Positions 63,430 through 64,000 of a DNA stretch of 64,000 nt are shown here, in pieces. The DNA is taken from NCBI GenBank assembly GCA_900537125.1, contig UNRJ01000007.1:124001-188000 (forward strand). The letters are read 5' to 3'. Below the pieces are notes generated by a model. The model saw nothing but the letters and a program-made list of their open reading frames with translations. It did not search any database and had not been told where the DNA came from. The position numbers and the translations under genes were made by a program. Numbering within the stretch: the stretch's first letter is position 1; every line of letters begins with the position of its first letter. The DNA comes from Rhodobacteraceae bacterium Alg238-R152 (lineage in GTDB: Bacteria > Pseudomonadota > Alphaproteobacteria > Rhodobacterales > Rhodobacteraceae).

Positions 63430-64000
63430 GCAGCATGTACAAAGGCATCTGGCCCGTTGCTCCCACGCCATTCAATCCCGACGGCACGCTTGATCCGGAA
63501 GGTATGAAGCGGGTGCTGGACTGCCTGATTGATCAAGGAGCGGACGGCATCTGTGTGCTTGCCAACTTCTCTGAGCAGTTCTTGATCTCTGATGCGGAGC
63601 GCGAAACGTTGGCGCGCCTGTCTGTCGAACATGTCGCGGGGCGGGTGCCGGTGATTGTCACCATCAGCCACTACGCCACCCAGATTGCCGTTGAACGGGC
63701 GCAATTTGCCAAAGACCTCGGTGCGGATGTTGTGATGATGATGCCGCCCTATCACGGCGCGTTACTCAAAGGCACGCCGGAGCAAAGCTTTGAACAATTT
63801 GCCGCCGTTGGCGAGGTGGGCATTCCTATCATGGTTCAGGACGCCCCCCTTTCTGGTGTCGATCTCCCGGTATCGTTGCTGGTGCGCATGGCGAAAGAGA
63901 TTGAGGCCGTGAAGCTGTTCAAAATCGAATGCCCTCGCGCCGCCAACAAAATCCGCGCTTTGATCGAAGAGGGCGGCGACGCCGTTGAAGCACCATTTGA
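63426..64000 (+). CDS. DHDPS/NAL-family aldolase, 5' part (runs off window)
   Basis: ATG 63426 overlaps the dehydratase stop in an ATGA junction and the frame stays open to the window end (191 codons). [20 protein letters not shown] is the class I aldolase start, MMMPPYHG has the active-site Tyr region and [10 protein letters not shown] the Schiff-base Lys. The usual GTTGE substrate motif reads LANFSEQF here. With a sugar-acid dehydratase upstream it probably cleaves the 2-keto-3-deoxy acid (for example KDR) to pyruvate and an aldehyde. A dehydratase role of the same family cannot be excluded. 3' end not seen. Confidence 0.85.
   Translation, partial: MSSMYKGIWPVAPTPFNPDGTLDPEGMKRVLDCLIDQGADGICVLANFSEQFLISDAERETLARLSVEHVAGRVPVIVTISHYATQIAVERAQFAKDLGADVVMMMPPYHGALLKGTPEQSFEQFAAVGEVGIPIMVQDAPLSGVDLPVSLLVRMAKEIEAVKLFKIECPRAANKIRALIEEGGDAVEAPF

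Overview
The window reads as chromosomal DNA of a marine alphaproteobacterium of the Rhodobacterales (Roseobacter group). Grounds are the gene order (pccR / pccB - small genes - pccA - mcmA), very high similarity by eye to roseobacter propionyl-CoA carboxylase, a rhizobial/rhodobacterial style che operon, DUF465, DUF4174 and ScfR families typical of this order, and the short intergenic element around GGATATTTGGGG. No database search was possible; family calls come from reading the proteins.

Layout. 1-6.2 kb: glycine-betaine synthesis from choline-O-sulfate (betC 3' part, betI, betB, betA) and a DUF465 gene. 6.3-20.5 kb: the methylmalonyl-CoA pathway locus, with the short-chain acyl-CoA regulator pccR, a Bcr/CflA-type exporter, pccB, six small genes (mostly secreted or lipoproteins), pccA, an aldo/keto reductase, a DUF4174 protein, a sulfotransferase-like protein and methylmalonyl-CoA mutase. 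20.6-27.2 kb: a two-component system divergent from a hexose-type ABC transporter. 27.3-29.5 kb: a dCache-type chemoreceptor. 29.7-35.3 kb: an Lrp-type regulator divergent from the branched-chain 2-oxoacid dehydrogenase operon, whose products feed propionyl-CoA into the pcc/mcm pathway. 35.3-44.3 kb: a ten-gene che operon on the minus strand (STAS, cheY, cheA, cheW, cheR, cheY, a CheT/CheZ-like small protein, an Aer-type PAS protein, a chemoreceptor with a CheR-tether tail, cheD) with no cheB. 44.7-51.9 kb: housekeeping genes (DsbA-like, AEC transporter, MBL hydrolase, tatD, holB, tmk, DD-carboxypeptidase, SPOR lipoprotein).

52.06-56.05 kb: a tRNA-Ser(UGA) followed by a P4-type integrase and three accessory genes, ending with an unusual second tyrosine recombinase that carries an N-terminal HTH and a Cys-rich zinc-ribbon-like module. 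This is the most distinctive accessory unit. 56.3-58.7 kb: a redoxin / AhpD-like pair divergent from a LysR regulator. 59.1-64.0 kb: a tripartite tricarboxylate transporter (tctCBA) with a rhamnonate-dehydratase-like enolase-superfamily enzyme and a DHDPS-family aldolase (cut by the window end), probably a sugar-acid uptake and catabolism operon behind a GntR-type palindrome.

Several regulatory sites are visible: PccR-like TTTGCAAA sites upstream of pccR and pccB, a helically phased set of GTAACA half-sites between the response regulator and the ABC operon, palindromes upstream of betB and tctC, inverted repeats upstream of bkd and the LysR gene, and about ten intrinsic terminators or hairpins. 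No rRNA, CRISPR array or insertion sequence was seen.
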